49,126 bases of DNA from an uncultured Chitinophagaceae bacterium (GCA_937900675.1 CALCEA010000091.1:1-49126); one strand, 5' to 3'. Positions 1-8,584 are shown, counted from the stretch's first letter. Numbers and translations are program-made. The notes: a model not told the origin generated them from the sequence alone.

Positions 1-455
1 CCTGTTACCAAACAACTCTTTAATAAATTATCTTCATCGCTTACACTAATTTTTTTGTCATTCAGTGTTGCACCCTTTCCTTTCTCTGCAAAAAATAGTT
101 CGTTCATAAATGGATTGTACACCGCACCCATAATCATAGCTCCGTCTTTTTCAATTCCAATACTTACACAACAAATAGGTATACCGTTGGCGAAATTAAT
201 CGTACCATCAATAGGATCGATGATCCATTTATAATTGGAGTCTTGTTTGATTTCTCCTGTTTCTTCACTCAAAATAAAATGATCTGGATGGGCATCTTGA
301 ATCACTTTAAAAATCGCTTTTTCTGAAGCATGATCGGCTTCGGTAACTAAATCGTTTAAACTACCCTTGCTTTCTACTGTAAATGTTCCGTTAAAAAATT
401 TTTGTAGTTCTTTAGAACCCGCAGCTACTGCTTCTAGTAAAGTATTTTTAATCAT
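1..455 (-). CDS. Inositol monophosphatase family protein (3' part missing)
   Basis: The visible N-terminal 151 residues belong to the inositol monophosphatase/SuhB family, Mg-dependent cytoplasmic phosphatases acting on inositol phosphates or related sugar phosphates. The hallmark is WIIDPIDGTINFANGIP, whose DPIDGT carries metal-binding aspartates. An upstream EET in LSEETGEI supplies the usual metal-binding glutamate. The gene runs off the left edge, so the second motif (WDxAAG) and the C-terminus are not seen. The start is the ATG at 455-453, with a -7 element only 4 nt upstream. It is divergent from the GH3 gene across 51 bp. The family is clear; the exact substrate is not. Confidence 0.9.
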   Translation of the reverse strand, partial: MIKNTLLEAVAAGSKELQKFFNGTFTVESKGSLNDLVTEADHASEKAIFKVIQDAHPDHFILSEETGEIKQDSNYKWIIDPIDGTINFANGIPICCVSIGIEKDGAMIMGAVYNPFMNELFFAEKGKGATLNDKKISVSDEDNLLKSCLVT

Positions 456-459
456 AGAG

Positions 460-467
460 CAAAAGTA
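460..467 (-). promoter_or_regulatory. -7 promoter element of the inositol-monophosphatase gene
   Basis: On the minus strand this reads TACTTTTG, an exact match to the Bacteroidota -7 consensus TAnnTTTG. Its last base is 4 nt from the ATG at 455, so the transcript would be leaderless or nearly so. No clear TTG -33 element is visible. Predicted from sequence only. Confidence 0.5.
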
Positions 468-473
468 ACTTCG

Positions 474-500
474 TTTGGTGGAATAACATTCCTATTTTTG
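474..500 (+). promoter_or_regulatory. Promoter of the GH3 gene (-33 TTTG, -7 TATTTTTG)
   Basis: TTTG at 474-477 and TATTTTTG at 493-500 match the Bacteroidota -33/-7 pair, with a somewhat short 15-nt spacer. The start codon at 507 lies 6 nt after the -7 box, so transcription should begin at or next to the ATG. The element overlaps the region the opposing inositol-monophosphatase promoter would use. Confidence 0.5.
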
Positions 501-506
501 TGATAG

Positions 507-2027
507 ATGCCATTATTTGAGATTAACTTACCAAAATCGATTACACAAGCTTTGGGAATTCCTCCAAGAAGTCCCAAAAGATCTCAGATGCGTGTACTTA
601 AAAAGCTACTAAGAAGGGCTCGTTATACGGCTTTTGGTCAGCAATTTGGATTTGAACATATTTTACAAAGAAGAGGTGTTGCAAAAAGATTTCAAGAAGC
701 TGTTCCTGTTTACAATTACAATAAGATTTATGCGGAGTGGTGGCATAAAACACTAGAAGGGCAGGAAGATATCTGCTGGCCTGGAAAAATTAAATATTTT
801 GCTTTAAGCAGTGGAACCAGCGAAGCAGCTAGTAAATATATTCCCGTTACCAACGACTTATTAAGAGGCAATAAGATTATTATGATCAAGCAATTGATCA
901 GTCTTTTCAACTATGAGGGGGTTCCCCTTTCTGCTATTGGCAGAGGTTGGTTAACCTTGGGTGGTAGTACCGATTTACAAAAGGGTCCAGGTTACTATGC
1001 GGGTGACCTTAGTGGTATTACTGCAAAAAAAGCACCATTCTGGTTTCAGCCTTTTTATAAACCAGGTAAAAAAATAGCTAAAGAAAGAGATTGGAATAAA
1101 AAACTAAAAGAGATTGTTGAAAAAGCGCCTAATTGGGATATTAGTTTCATTATTGGTGTGCCAGCGTGGATTCAAATGTGTTTGGAAATGGTGATTGAAA
1201 GATATCAGCTAAACAATATTCACCAGATCTGGCCCAACCTTACTTTTTTTGTGCACGGTGGTGTAAGTTTTGAACCTTATAAAATTGGTTTTGAAAAATT
1301 ATTAGGCAAACCTATTACTTATGTAGAAACCTATTTAGCTAGTGAAGGGTTTTTAGCATGGCAGGATAAACAAGGTGCAAAAGGCATGCGCTTATCGTAT
1401 AACCAACATATCTTTTTTGAATTTGTTCCATTTGATGATATCAATTTTGACAACAATGGTGATATGATTGAAAAGCCTGAAACCTTGATGATTCATGAGG
1501 TGGAAGAGGGTAAGGATTATGCTATTTTAATAAGTACCGCTGCGGGTGCTTGGCGTTATTTAATTGGAGATACGGTAAGATTTATTGATAAAGAAAACGC
1601 AGAGATCATTATTACAGGTAGAACAAAACACTTTTTAAGTTTGGTTGGCGAACACTTAAGTGTTGATAATATGAACAAGGCGGTACAATTGGTAAGTGAG
1701 GAATTAAATATTTCTATTCCGGAATATTGTGTGACCGGAGAGCCTGTGGGTACTTTCTTTGGGCACCATTGGTATATTGCTTGTGATCAGGCTATTGATC
1801 AGACGATGCTAGCTAATTTGATAGATCAAAAATTATGTGAGCTCAATGATGATTATGCGGTTGAAAGAAAATCTGCTTTGAAAGAAGTAAAGTTGACCAT
1901 ACTAAAAGAAAATACATTTATGTCTTTTATGGAAAGTAAGGGCAAGGTAGGTGGACAACATAAATTTCCAAGAGTGATTAAAGGAGATTTATTAAAAGAG
2001 TGGAAAGCCTTTATTTTAAATCAATAA
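507..2027 (+). CDS. GH3 auxin-responsive promoter family protein (acyl-adenylating enzyme)
   Basis: This 506-residue protein matches the GH3 family, members of the adenylate-forming ANL superfamily. Plant members conjugate amino acids to hormone carboxylates; bacterial substrates are largely unknown. The three ATP/AMP-binding signatures are present: SSGTSEAASKYIP near residue 102, YLASEGFLAW near residue 280, and AWRYLIGDTVRF near residue 350. Length is normal for bacterial GH3 proteins. There is no signal peptide, so it is probably cytoplasmic. It heads a plus-strand run and its stop is 2 nt before the likely start of the LysE-type exporter. The link to that exporter, for example export of a conjugate, is only an inference. 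Confidence 0.9.
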   Translation: MPLFEINLPKSITQALGIPPRSPKRSQMRVLKKLLRRARYTAFGQQFGFEHILQRRGVAKRFQEAVPVYNYNKIYAEWWHKTLEGQEDICWPGKIKYFALSSGTSEAASKYIPVTNDLLRGNKIIMIKQLISLFNYEGVPLSAIGRGWLTLGGSTDLQKGPGYYAGDLSGITAKKAPFWFQPFYKPGKKIAKERDWNKKLKEIVEKAPNWDISFIIGVPAWIQMCLEMVIERYQLNNIHQIWPNLTFFVHGGVSFEPYKIGFEKLLGKPITYVETYLASEGFLAWQDKQGAKGMRLSYNQHIFFEFVPFDDINFDNNGDMIEKPETLMIHEVEEGKDYAILISTAAGAWRYLIGDTVRFIDKENAEIIITGRTKHFLSLVGEHLSVDNMNKAVQLVSEELNISIPEYCVTGEPVGTFFGHHWYIACDQAIDQTMLANLIDQKLCELNDDYAVERKSALKEVKLTILKENTFMSFMESKGKVGGQHKFPRVIKGDLLKEWKAFILNQ

Positions 2028-2029
2028 CC

Positions 2030-2674
2030 ATGTTTGCCCCCATTTTAAAAGGCCTTCTATTAGGCCTTATTTTAAGTATCTCTATTGGTCCGGTAATATT
2101 TGCTATTATCAAACAAAGTTTAACCAATGGCAAGAGAGCTGGATATGCTTTTGTAGCAGGGGTTTCCACAAGTGATATAAGTTTATTATTGGTTTGTAAT
2201 TTATTTACAAGCTTATTTGAATTGGTACTAGAACACAAAGCCACTATTGCTTTATTGGGAGCAGGATTTTTATTAATTACTGGATTGTATACTTTGTTTT
2301 TTAAAAAGATTGTGATTGAAAATCCTGAAGATGCTAATGTAGCTTTTTCTAGTAAAAAAGATTTGATCAAAAGTTTTTTTTCAGGCTATTTAATGAATAC
2401 CCTCAACCCAAGCGTTTTCTTATTTTGGTTTGCTTGGACTGCCGCCATTGGCGCTACGGCTGCAGATAGCAAAAGTCCCCTTCAATACAAATTGATTGTT
2501 TTTGGCACCTGCCTGGTTTTTGTGTTGATTTCGGATTTATTAAAAGTAGTTTTGGCGGGCGCTTTAAGACCTAGATTAACCGAGAAGAGTTTATTATGGA
2601 TTAACCGTGCTTCCGCTATCATTATTTTAACATTTAGTGCAGCATTATTTTATAGCGCTATTCGTTATTATTAA
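2030..2674 (+). CDS. LysE family translocator
   Basis: A six-helix inner-membrane protein of the LysE/RhtB amino-acid exporter superfamily. The N-terminal GLLLGLILSISIGPVIFAI is the characteristic GxxxGxxLxxxIGP segment, and the C-terminal half has NTLNPSVFLFWFAW. I chose the ATG at 2030 (214 aa, typical family length). A GTG at 2000 in the same frame would add 10 residues inside the GH3 coding end and precede the conserved first helix. The gene directly follows GH3 and is probably co-transcribed with it. Substrate cannot be told from sequence. Confidence 0.88.
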   Translation: MFAPILKGLLLGLILSISIGPVIFAIIKQSLTNGKRAGYAFVAGVSTSDISLLLVCNLFTSLFELVLEHKATIALLGAGFLLITGLYTLFFKKIVIENPEDANVAFSSKKDLIKSFFSGYLMNTLNPSVFLFWFAWTAAIGATAADSKSPLQYKLIVFGTCLVFVLISDLLKVVLAGALRPRLTEKSLLWINRASAIIILTFSAALFYSAIRYY

Positions 2675-2687
2675 GTAATTTGCTGTT

Positions 2688-3239
2688 GTGAAAAAACTAC
2701 TATTCCTACCATTCTTATTGCTATTTTGTTTTACAACCCTTTTTGCACAATCTGATCGTGTATTGGTATTGAAAGACAGAAATATTGTTATAAAGAATTT
2801 TACTGTTGGCAACTATATCAAATTTGAATTTAGCAATAGCCAATGGATTACTGGCTATATCTCTAGAATCAAGGCTGATACCATTGATGTAAAACAGTTT
2901 AGCTTGCAACCCACTATGACCATGTGGGGTACAAAAGACTTTGACACCATTAAATTGGGTACATTGATTCTGGGCATTAATGAAATAAAAGCTTTTGCAA
3001 AAGAATCTAGTCAATATACCAGCGTCTTCAGTAATGGTGCACTCTTGCAAACAGCGGGTGCTGGTTATTTTGTGGTAAATGTGGTGAACTCATTAATTAG
3101 AAAAGATCCCGTTTTTGAATCCAGTAATTTACCCAAAATGGGTGCTGGGATTGGTGCTTTTATATTAGGGAAAATTCAAGCAAAGAAAAATCCCAACTAT
3201 CGTCCTATTGGAAAAAGATTTAGCGTAGCCATTTTATAA
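2688..3239 (+). CDS. Small exported protein of unknown function
   Basis: A 183-residue protein starting at GTG (2688) with a clean Sec signal peptide: a lysine pair, a leucine/phenylalanine-rich core and LFAQ at the cleavage end. The mature N-terminal half (about residues 24-110) alternates hydrophobic and polar residues, suggesting a small beta barrel or SH3-like fold. A hydrophobic stretch near residues 122-135 could be a membrane segment. I recognise no family. It sits 13 nt after the LysE-type gene and 7 nt before mtgA, so it probably shares their transcript and may act at the envelope. Confidence 0.75.
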   Translation: MKKLLFLPFLLLFCFTTLFAQSDRVLVLKDRNIVIKNFTVGNYIKFEFSNSQWITGYISRIKADTIDVKQFSLQPTMTMWGTKDFDTIKLGTLILGINEIKAFAKESSQYTSVFSNGALLQTAGAGYFVVNVVNSLIRKDPVFESSNLPKMGAGIGAFILGKIQAKKNPNYRPIGKRFSVAIL

Positions 3240-3246
3240 TATTGCC

Positions 3247-3939
3247 GTGTTTAAAATCATTCGAAAAGTTTTTTTGTACCTATTCCTAAGCTCTTTGGCT
3301 TATGTGGTATTGATTAAGTTTGTTAATCCTCCCATTACCATTACACAAATCACCAACGCTTTTGGGCTTGGATTAAAAAGAGATTATGTATCATGGGAAG
3401 ACATGTCTTATAATATTAAGCTAGCTGCTATTGCAAGCGAGGATCAGGTATTTCCAGATCATATTGGATTTGATTTTGATGCAATGGAAAAAAGTCTTCG
3501 TCCTAAAAAGAAGAAAAAAAAATCTAGAATACCGCTGGGTGGTGGCGCCAGCACTATTACACAGCAAACTGCTAAAAATGTTTTTTTATGGCAGGGGGGG
3601 AGATATGATAAATACATTAGAAAGATCCCCGAGTTTTATTTTACTTTTTTAATTGAAATGATCTGGGGTAAAAAAAGAATTCTTGAAGTGTATTTAAATG
3701 TCATTGAAACGGGTCCTGGTTGTTTTGGTGTAGAAGCTGCGGCGCAACATTTTTTTCATAAATCTGCTAAGAAATTAACGCGTGCAGAAGCAGCGATGAT
3801 TGTGGCTGGTTTTCCTAATCCTAAAAAATTCACTGCCGTTCCAATGAGTAGAAGGGTGGCTTGGAGATATCCTCAAATTTTAAGAGAGATGAATAATTTA
3901 GAAGATGACGAAGATATCCGCGCTCTTTTAAAAAAATAA
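3247..3939 (+). CDS. mtgA: Monofunctional biosynthetic peptidoglycan transglycosylase
   Basis: This GT51 enzyme polymerises lipid II into glycan strands without a transpeptidase domain. It has one N-terminal membrane anchor (about residues 7-27) and the GT51 motifs: ASEDQVFPDHIGFD with the catalytic glutamate (near residue 61), GASTITQQTAKN, and KKRILEVYLNVIETG followed by FGVEAAAQHFF. At 230 residues it is normal for MtgA. The start is GTG at 3247, 7 nt after the preceding stop. A run of lysines (KKKKKK near residue 81) sits between the first two motifs. It ends convergently with the kinase-like gene, 28 nt away. Confidence 0.95.
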   Translation: MFKIIRKVFLYLFLSSLAYVVLIKFVNPPITITQITNAFGLGLKRDYVSWEDMSYNIKLAAIASEDQVFPDHIGFDFDAMEKSLRPKKKKKKSRIPLGGGASTITQQTAKNVFLWQGGRYDKYIRKIPEFYFTFLIEMIWGKKRILEVYLNVIETGPGCFGVEAAAQHFFHKSAKKLTRAEAAMIVAGFPNPKKFTAVPMSRRVAWRYPQILREMNNLEDDEDIRALLKK

Positions 3940-3967
3940 GTTTTCATTTAAACCTTTGGGTCCTGAA

Positions 3968-4510
3968 TTATTGAGCGCAATATTGATCAATGAATTTCAT
4001 GGCGTTCTTTGTTCTAGCCTCACCTGTTCCTGAAACAATTGCCCAAGGCGTTTCCTGATTCATTAATAATTCTTTATACAACGCGAACAACTCTTTTCTT
4101 GGTTGCTCGTCTGGATACTCACGCATTTCATCTGCTGTCCACGGAAGATCAATATCACAAAGCAAATACAAATCATATTTTCTTTGACTGATCTCTTCTA
4201 AAATATATGGATGACAATTATTAAAAACATATTCACACCAAACCTTCATCACATACATATCTGTATCAATAATTAAATGAGACTTGTTTTGTTCTATTGC
4301 TTTTTTTGTGGCCCTTTCTTCATTCGCTATCTGACCTTTTGCAATGGTCAGTAAATTTTCAAAATGATAGTCGGTTCCATTCTTTGAAAGATATTCTCTT
4401 GCGTACTCTTCACACCAAATAGTATTATAGGCATTGGACAATGCCTCGCAAAGTGTTGATTTACCTGTAGATTCAGGACCTAATATCACTATTTTTTTTA
4501 GCTTACTCAT
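3968..4510 (-). CDS. NadR-type ribosylnicotinamide kinase-like ATPase
   Basis: A 180-residue P-loop protein resembling the C-terminal ribosylnicotinamide kinase domain of NadR, which phosphorylates nicotinamide riboside to NMN. The Walker A motif GPESTGKST is at residues 11-19. LIIDTDMYVMKVWCEY and DLPWTADEMREYPDEQPR match the RNK domain, including the D-x-PW segment. The start is ATG at 4510; an in-frame ATG at 4552 lies deep inside pnuC and adds 14 unconserved residues. The gene overlaps the pnuC stop by 8 nt, indicating translational coupling. Neither the adenylyltransferase nor the repressor domain of E. coli NadR is present. The pnuC neighbour strongly supports a role in NAD salvage. Confidence 0.88.
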   Translation of the reverse strand: MSKLKKIVILGPESTGKSTLCEALSNAYNTIWCEEYAREYLSKNGTDYHFENLLTIAKGQIANEERATKKAIEQNKSHLIIDTDMYVMKVWCEYVFNNCHPYILEEISQRKYDLYLLCDIDLPWTADEMREYPDEQPRKELFALYKELLMNQETPWAIVSGTGEARTKNAMKFIDQYCAQ

Positions 4511-5129
4511 TGGTTTCTTTTGATTTTTGATTCCAACTGATCCATCCAGCAATGGCTAAAATTAATAATACAATAAATTGTACGCTCGTAAACGCATATC
4601 CTTTTATAAAGTATAATGGTATGGAAGCGATATTGGTTAATATCCACCAAATCCAGCTCTCTACTTTCTTTTTAGCCATTAACCACATTCCTGTATATGC
4701 GGTGGCACTTGCAAATGCATCTGCCCATGGAATGGCTTCTGGTGCAAATGCTGTTTTTGCATAGGTCAGTAATAAATAAATGATGGTATAGATTACTCCA
4801 AAAAACAATAATTGTTGTAGCCACTCTTTTTTATTGCTATGGGTGATTTGTAAAACAAAATGGGTTTTGTCTTCTGTTTTTCTGGTCCACAAATACCAAC
4901 CATATAAGCTCATAATGGTATAATATAAATTCACACTTGCCTCTCCTAATAAATGTCCCTTAAAGCTTAAATAAATATATAAGGTGGTATTGATAAGGCC
5001 CGTTGGATATACCAAGATGTTTTCTTTCCTACTATACCAAACCGATACTATCCCCATGATCACAGCAACCGCTTCGATGGGGGTGGTTTGTATAAGGCCG
5101 TTGTATATAGATTGGAGAAGTTCGTTCAT
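4503..5129 (-). CDS. pnuC: Nicotinamide riboside transporter PnuC
   Basis: A 208-residue polytopic membrane protein with about seven hydrophobic segments. The PnuC signature is clear: WYSRKENILVYPTGLINT near the N-terminus, ASATAYTGMWLMAKKKVESWIWWI in the second half, and IASIPLYFIKGYAFTS near the end, with the WW pair and conserved polar residues that line the riboside path. PnuC takes up nicotinamide riboside by facilitated diffusion, trapped by phosphorylation. The adjacent overlapping kinase-like gene supplies that step. It lies 26 nt downstream of uvrB and probably belongs to the same operon. A weak -7-like TATCTTTA sits 17 nt upstream of the ATG. Confidence 0.94.
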   Translation of the reverse strand: MNELLQSIYNGLIQTTPIEAVAVIMGIVSVWYSRKENILVYPTGLINTTLYIYLSFKGHLLGEASVNLYYTIMSLYGWYLWTRKTEDKTHFVLQITHSNKKEWLQQLLFFGVIYTIIYLLLTYAKTAFAPEAIPWADAFASATAYTGMWLMAKKKVESWIWWILTNIASIPLYFIKGYAFTSVQFIVLLILAIAGWISWNQKSKETNE

Positions 5130-5146
5130 TATTTATTTTAATAAGA

Positions 5147-5154
5147 TAAAGATA
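5147..5154 (-). promoter_or_regulatory. Possible internal -7 element for pnuC
   Basis: The minus strand reads TATCTTTA, 7 of 8 matches to TAnnTTTG, 17 nt upstream of the pnuC ATG in the short uvrB-pnuC gap. It could let the NAD-salvage pair be transcribed without uvrB. Weak, since one mismatch is expected by chance in AT-rich DNA. Confidence 0.25.
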
Positions 5155-5155
5155 C

Positions 5156-7195
5156 TTATTTAGCAGCTTTCATTTTTTCAAGCTGTGCTTCTAATCGGAA
5201 CATCTCGTCTCTCAGTTTTGCAGCCTCCATAAAGTCTTGTGCTTTAGCAAATTTTTCCATTTGCTTCTTGGTTTGCATAATTGCTTTTTCTGTTTGTGGA
5301 ATAGTTGCATAATCAGACGCGTCTTCTGCGGCCATATTTAAACCATCCGTGGTTCGAATATTCATATTGTTTAAGTCAAAGCCTTTAATATCCAATACCG
5401 CAGTTTGCGCCATTACTTGTTCAATACTCTTCACCACTGTTGTTGGGGTGATATGATGTTCGGTATTGTATTTAATTTGTTTGGCTCTTCTTCTTTCTGT
5501 TTCATCCATGGTGCGTTGCATACTCTTGGTAATTTGATCTGCATAAAAAATTACTTTACCATTCGCATTTCTTGCCGCACGGCCAGCTGTTTGGGTTAAT
5601 GATTTTTCGTTTCTTAAAAAACCCTCTTTATCTGCATCTAAAACCGCTACCAGCGTGACTTCTGGAAGGTCCAAACCCTCTCTTAAAAGGTTTACGCCCA
5701 CCAGTACATCAATCTCTCCCAATCTTAACTCTCTTAAAATTTCAACACGCTCTAGTGCATCAATATCACTGTGTATATATTTGGATTTGATTTGGATGTT
5801 CTTTAAATAACGATCCATTTCTTCCGCCATTTTTTTGGTAAGGGTGGTTACTAAAATCCTACCGCCCTTTTCTACCTGTGTGCTAATTTCATCTAATAAA
5901 TCATCTATTTGATTTTTTGTAGGTCTTACTTCAATTGGCGGATCTAATAATCCGGTTGGTCTAACCACCTGTTCAACAATTAATCCATCTGTTTTTTCTA
6001 ATTCATATTCACCAGGCGTCGCACTTACAAAAACAGACTGTCCAATAATATTTTCAAATTCATTAAAATTTAATGGACGGTTATCCATGGCACTTGGAAG
6101 TCTAAAACCAAACTCAACCAAATTCATTTTTCTACTTCTATCTCCTCCATACATTCCTGAAATTTGTGGAATGGTTACATGGCTTTCATCTATTACACAA
6201 ATAAAATCTTTTGGGAAATAATCCAATAAGCAGAAGGGTCTTGTGCCTGGTTTTCTTCTATCAAAAAACCTTGAATAGTTTTCAATTCCGGTACAATACC
6301 CCAACTCTCTGATCATTTCAATATCATATTCTACACGCTCCTTAATTCTTTGGGCTTCAATGGGTCTTCCGATCTTTTTAAAATATTCTACCTGAGCGCG
6401 CATTTCATCTTGAATCTCATAAATAATCTCTTGCAACATTTCTTTCGGTGCTAAATATAAATTAGCAGGAAAAATGGCCGCGTTCTCCATTCGCTCAATT
6501 CTTTTGCCAGACTCGATTTCAATGCTTTCTATCGTTTCAATTTCATCTCCAAAAAAAGTAATTCTATATCCATAATCCACATAGGGAAGATTAATATCCA
6601 CCGTATCTCCTTTAACTCTAAAAGATGCTCTATCAAATTCTGTTTCTGTTCGGTGATATAAACTATTCACCAATGCGTGTAAAAATGCCTGTCTAGAAAA
6701 AGTCATTCCTGCTTCAATTCTAATAATACCGTTTTCGTATTCGGTAGGATTACCCATACCATATATACAACTCACACTAGCTACAATGATAATATCCCTT
6801 CTTCCGCTTAATAATTGTGCCGTTGCTTGTAAACGAAGCTTGTCTAGCTCTTCATTAATGCTTAAATCTTTTTCGATATACACTCCCGATGTGGGTAAAT
6901 ATGCCTCTGGTTGATAATAGTCGTAATAGGAAACAAAATATCCCACCGCATTTTCTGGAAAGAATTGTTTGAACTCTCCGTACAATTGTGCAACCAGTGT
7001 TTTATTGTGCGTTAATACCAGCGTGGGCCTTTGAACATTTTGTACCAAATTGGCGATTGTAAAGGTTTTTCCGGAACCCGTTACACCCAGTAAGGTTTGA
7101 TACCTATCTCCATTCAAGACCCCCTCTGTAAGCTGTTTAATGGCCGCAGGCTGATCACCAGCAGGAGTATAATTAGAGTGTATCTTAAAGGGCAT
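5156..7195 (-). CDS. uvrB: Excinuclease ABC subunit UvrB
   Basis: UvrB is the damage-verifying helicase-like subunit of nucleotide excision repair. The 679-residue protein has Walker A GVTGSGKTFTIAN (about residues 39-51), the beta-hairpin region with SYYDYYQPEAYLP, the DESHVT helicase motif II, GVNLLREGLDLPEV, QTAGRAARN motif VI, and a C-terminal UVR domain (LRDEMFRLEAQLEKM) that contacts UvrC. Full length and apparently intact. The linker before the UVR domain contains the 10-bp palindrome at 5315-5324. Its ATG shares one base with the mgsA stop (TAATG), so translation is likely coupled. Confidence 0.98.
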   Translation of the reverse strand: MPFKIHSNYTPAGDQPAAIKQLTEGVLNGDRYQTLLGVTGSGKTFTIANLVQNVQRPTLVLTHNKTLVAQLYGEFKQFFPENAVGYFVSYYDYYQPEAYLPTSGVYIEKDLSINEELDKLRLQATAQLLSGRRDIIIVASVSCIYGMGNPTEYENGIIRIEAGMTFSRQAFLHALVNSLYHRTETEFDRASFRVKGDTVDINLPYVDYGYRITFFGDEIETIESIEIESGKRIERMENAAIFPANLYLAPKEMLQEIIYEIQDEMRAQVEYFKKIGRPIEAQRIKERVEYDIEMIRELGYCTGIENYSRFFDRRKPGTRPFCLLDYFPKDFICVIDESHVTIPQISGMYGGDRSRKMNLVEFGFRLPSAMDNRPLNFNEFENIIGQSVFVSATPGEYELEKTDGLIVEQVVRPTGLLDPPIEVRPTKNQIDDLLDEISTQVEKGGRILVTTLTKKMAEEMDRYLKNIQIKSKYIHSDIDALERVEILRELRLGEIDVLVGVNLLREGLDLPEVTLVAVLDADKEGFLRNEKSLTQTAGRAARNANGKVIFYADQITKSMQRTMDETERRRAKQIKYNTEHHITPTTVVKSIEQVMAQTAVLDIKGFDLNNMNIRTTDGLNMAAEDASDYATIPQTEKAIMQTKKQMEKFAKAQDFMEAAKLRDEMFRLEAQLEKMKAAK
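5315..5324 (-). repeat. Short GC-rich palindrome in uvrB linker
   Basis: AGACGCGTCT is a perfect 10-bp palindrome within GAAGACGCGTCTGAT on the coding strand. The flanks match the hairpin repeats at 14502 and 21915, which read GAAGACGC...GCGTCTGATG, but here there is no loop. It encodes part of the variable linker between the helicase core and UVR domain (around residues 624-627). Membership of the same repeat family is an inference. Confidence 0.35.
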
Positions 7196-7650
7196 TATAC
7201 TTTTCTATTTAGATAGTGCGTGTAATTAGGTAATTCGTATGAATATTCTTCTTGCATAAATCTAGAAGTCATTAAAAAGTCTGCAGTAGTTCTGTCACAT
7301 GCCATAGGTAGGTTCCACGCAACAGCCAATCTAAGTAATGCTTTAACATCACTATCATGTGGTTGTGCTTCCATAGGATCAAAAAAGAAGAATATCACAT
7401 CTATATCACCTGTAGCAATCATGGCGCCAATTTGTTGGTCACCACCCAATGGTCCACTTAATAGTTTTACTACGGGCTGGTCCAATGCTTCTTCAATTAA
7501 TTTTCCAGTAGTACCCGTTGCAACTAAAGAGTGTTTAGATAATTCTGTTTTATTATGAACCGCCCACTCTATTAAATCTTTCTTCTTATTATCGTGTGCA
7601 ATTAAAGCAATCTTTTTTCTTTTTTCTAAAACGCGAATATTTTTATTCAT
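7195..7650 (-). CDS. mgsA: Methylglyoxal synthase
   Basis: MgsA converts dihydroxyacetone phosphate to methylglyoxal and phosphate, a bypass of lower glycolysis under phosphate limitation. The 151-residue protein has the family blocks: IALIAHDNKK near the N-terminus, ATGTTGKLIEEA (phosphate binding), SGPLGGDQQIGA with the catalytic aspartate, and PHDSDVKALLRLAV. Full length. It lies 10 nt after the plsC-like gene and overlaps uvrB by one base. A TACCTTTG sequence (7685-7692, minus strand) inside the plsC-like coding end could be an internal promoter. Confidence 0.96.
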   Translation of the reverse strand: MNKNIRVLEKRKKIALIAHDNKKKDLIEWAVHNKTELSKHSLVATGTTGKLIEEALDQPVVKLLSGPLGGDQQIGAMIATGDIDVIFFFFDPMEAQPHDSDVKALLRLAVAWNLPMACDRTTADFLMTSRFMQEEYSYELPNYTHYLNRKV

Positions 7651-7660
7651 TTTGGATATT

Positions 7661-8533
7661 TTATGATATGGTGCTTTTGCTTAGCAAAGGTATGGCGATT
7701 AGTATTATTAATATAGTAACCGTACTTATATTAAACTGTGATAAAATAATAAATAGAATTAATAAAAAAATCGGATAGGTAAATAATAATAGCGCAAATA
7801 ATACAGAATCGTAAAAAACAGTTCCCTTTGTTTTTTTATCTACAAAACGAAGAATGATTTTAAAATAAGGTTTATGAAAGAAATACCAGAAGTTTTTATG
7901 TATTATCGTCTTTTGTGTTGGAACGAAAATATTTTCATTTAAAACCTTACAAACATGGTTATTAAATGCCACACGATCGTGTGCGCTTTCTATTTTTTGA
8001 TCAAATAAGAATTGTGTAATAATTAAATTAACCTTTTTACCAATTCCTCTAAAATTATTATAACCAATTCCAGCGATATGTATTATCGGAAATACATTTA
8101 ATTGATGTAGACCTTCTAAAATTCTTGCAGTTCCTTTTTTAAATGGTTGTAATTGATGATCATTCACACAAACCCCTTCAATAAATATTAATACTGATTC
8201 ACCTTCTGAAATTAATTGTATAGATTTTCTTATCGCATAATCATTCAGATGTAAAAACTCTTTCCCTTCTCTTAACCTGTATACCGGAATCATATTTAAG
8301 GCGTTCAAAAAAAATCTATACACTTTCTTTTCAAACACATCACCTCTTGCTAAAAAATAAACTCTTCTATTATAATATGCACCAATTATAATTGCATCTA
8401 AAAATGAATTTGGGTGATTGGCAATAATAAATAAAGGCCCTTTTGTATCTAAAAGGTGTTTATTTTTTACATGAACTTCTTTACAAAAGATAGATAATGC
8501 TAAACGAATAAAGAATTTTAAAATATAGATCAA
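7661..8533 (-). CDS. PlsC-type 1-acylglycerol-3-phosphate acyltransferase family protein
   Basis: A 290-residue membrane-associated acyltransferase. The catalytic motif NHPNSFLD (NHx4D, about residues 39-46) and the substrate-binding FIEGVC block match the PlsC/LPLAT family. The C-terminal 60 residues hold two hydrophobic helices, an extension seen in some Bacteroidota members. The start is TTG at 8533 because no ATG or GTG precedes the conserved region and the hydrophobic N-terminus starts there; AAAAGG lies just before it. It is the first gene of the run plsC-like, mgsA, uvrB, pnuC and kinase. It probably acylates lysophosphatidic acid or another lipid; the acceptor is not certain. Confidence 0.85.
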   Translation of the reverse strand: MIYILKFFIRLALSIFCKEVHVKNKHLLDTKGPLFIIANHPNSFLDAIIIGAYYNRRVYFLARGDVFEKKVYRFFLNALNMIPVYRLREGKEFLHLNDYAIRKSIQLISEGESVLIFIEGVCVNDHQLQPFKKGTARILEGLHQLNVFPIIHIAGIGYNNFRGIGKKVNLIITQFLFDQKIESAHDRVAFNNHVCKVLNENIFVPTQKTIIHKNFWYFFHKPYFKIILRFVDKKTKGTVFYDSVLFALLLFTYPIFLLILFIILSQFNISTVTILIILIAIPLLSKSTIS

Positions 8534-8551
8534 CCTTTTTTTTATAAATAT

Positions 8552-8584
8552 AAAAAAACCGCACCAATAATGATGCGGTTTATA
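8552..8584 (-). terminator. Rho-independent terminator of recA
   Basis: Arms AAACCGCA (8556-8563) and TGCGGTTT (8574-8581) form an 8-bp stem with a 10-nt loop. On the minus strand it is followed by a run of seven U. It sits 30 nt after the recA stop and just upstream of the plsC-like gene, separating recA from the following operon. Confidence 0.85.

Noticed and set aside
7311..7324. parS-like half-site GTTCCACG in mgsA
   Set aside because: Only one arm matches; the second half (CAACAG) does not form the dyad.
7970..7983. 14-bp perfect palindrome CACACGATCGTGTG
   Set aside because: It lies inside the plsC-like coding sequence, a dyad of this size is expected a few times by chance in 49 kb, and nothing nearby suggests an operator.
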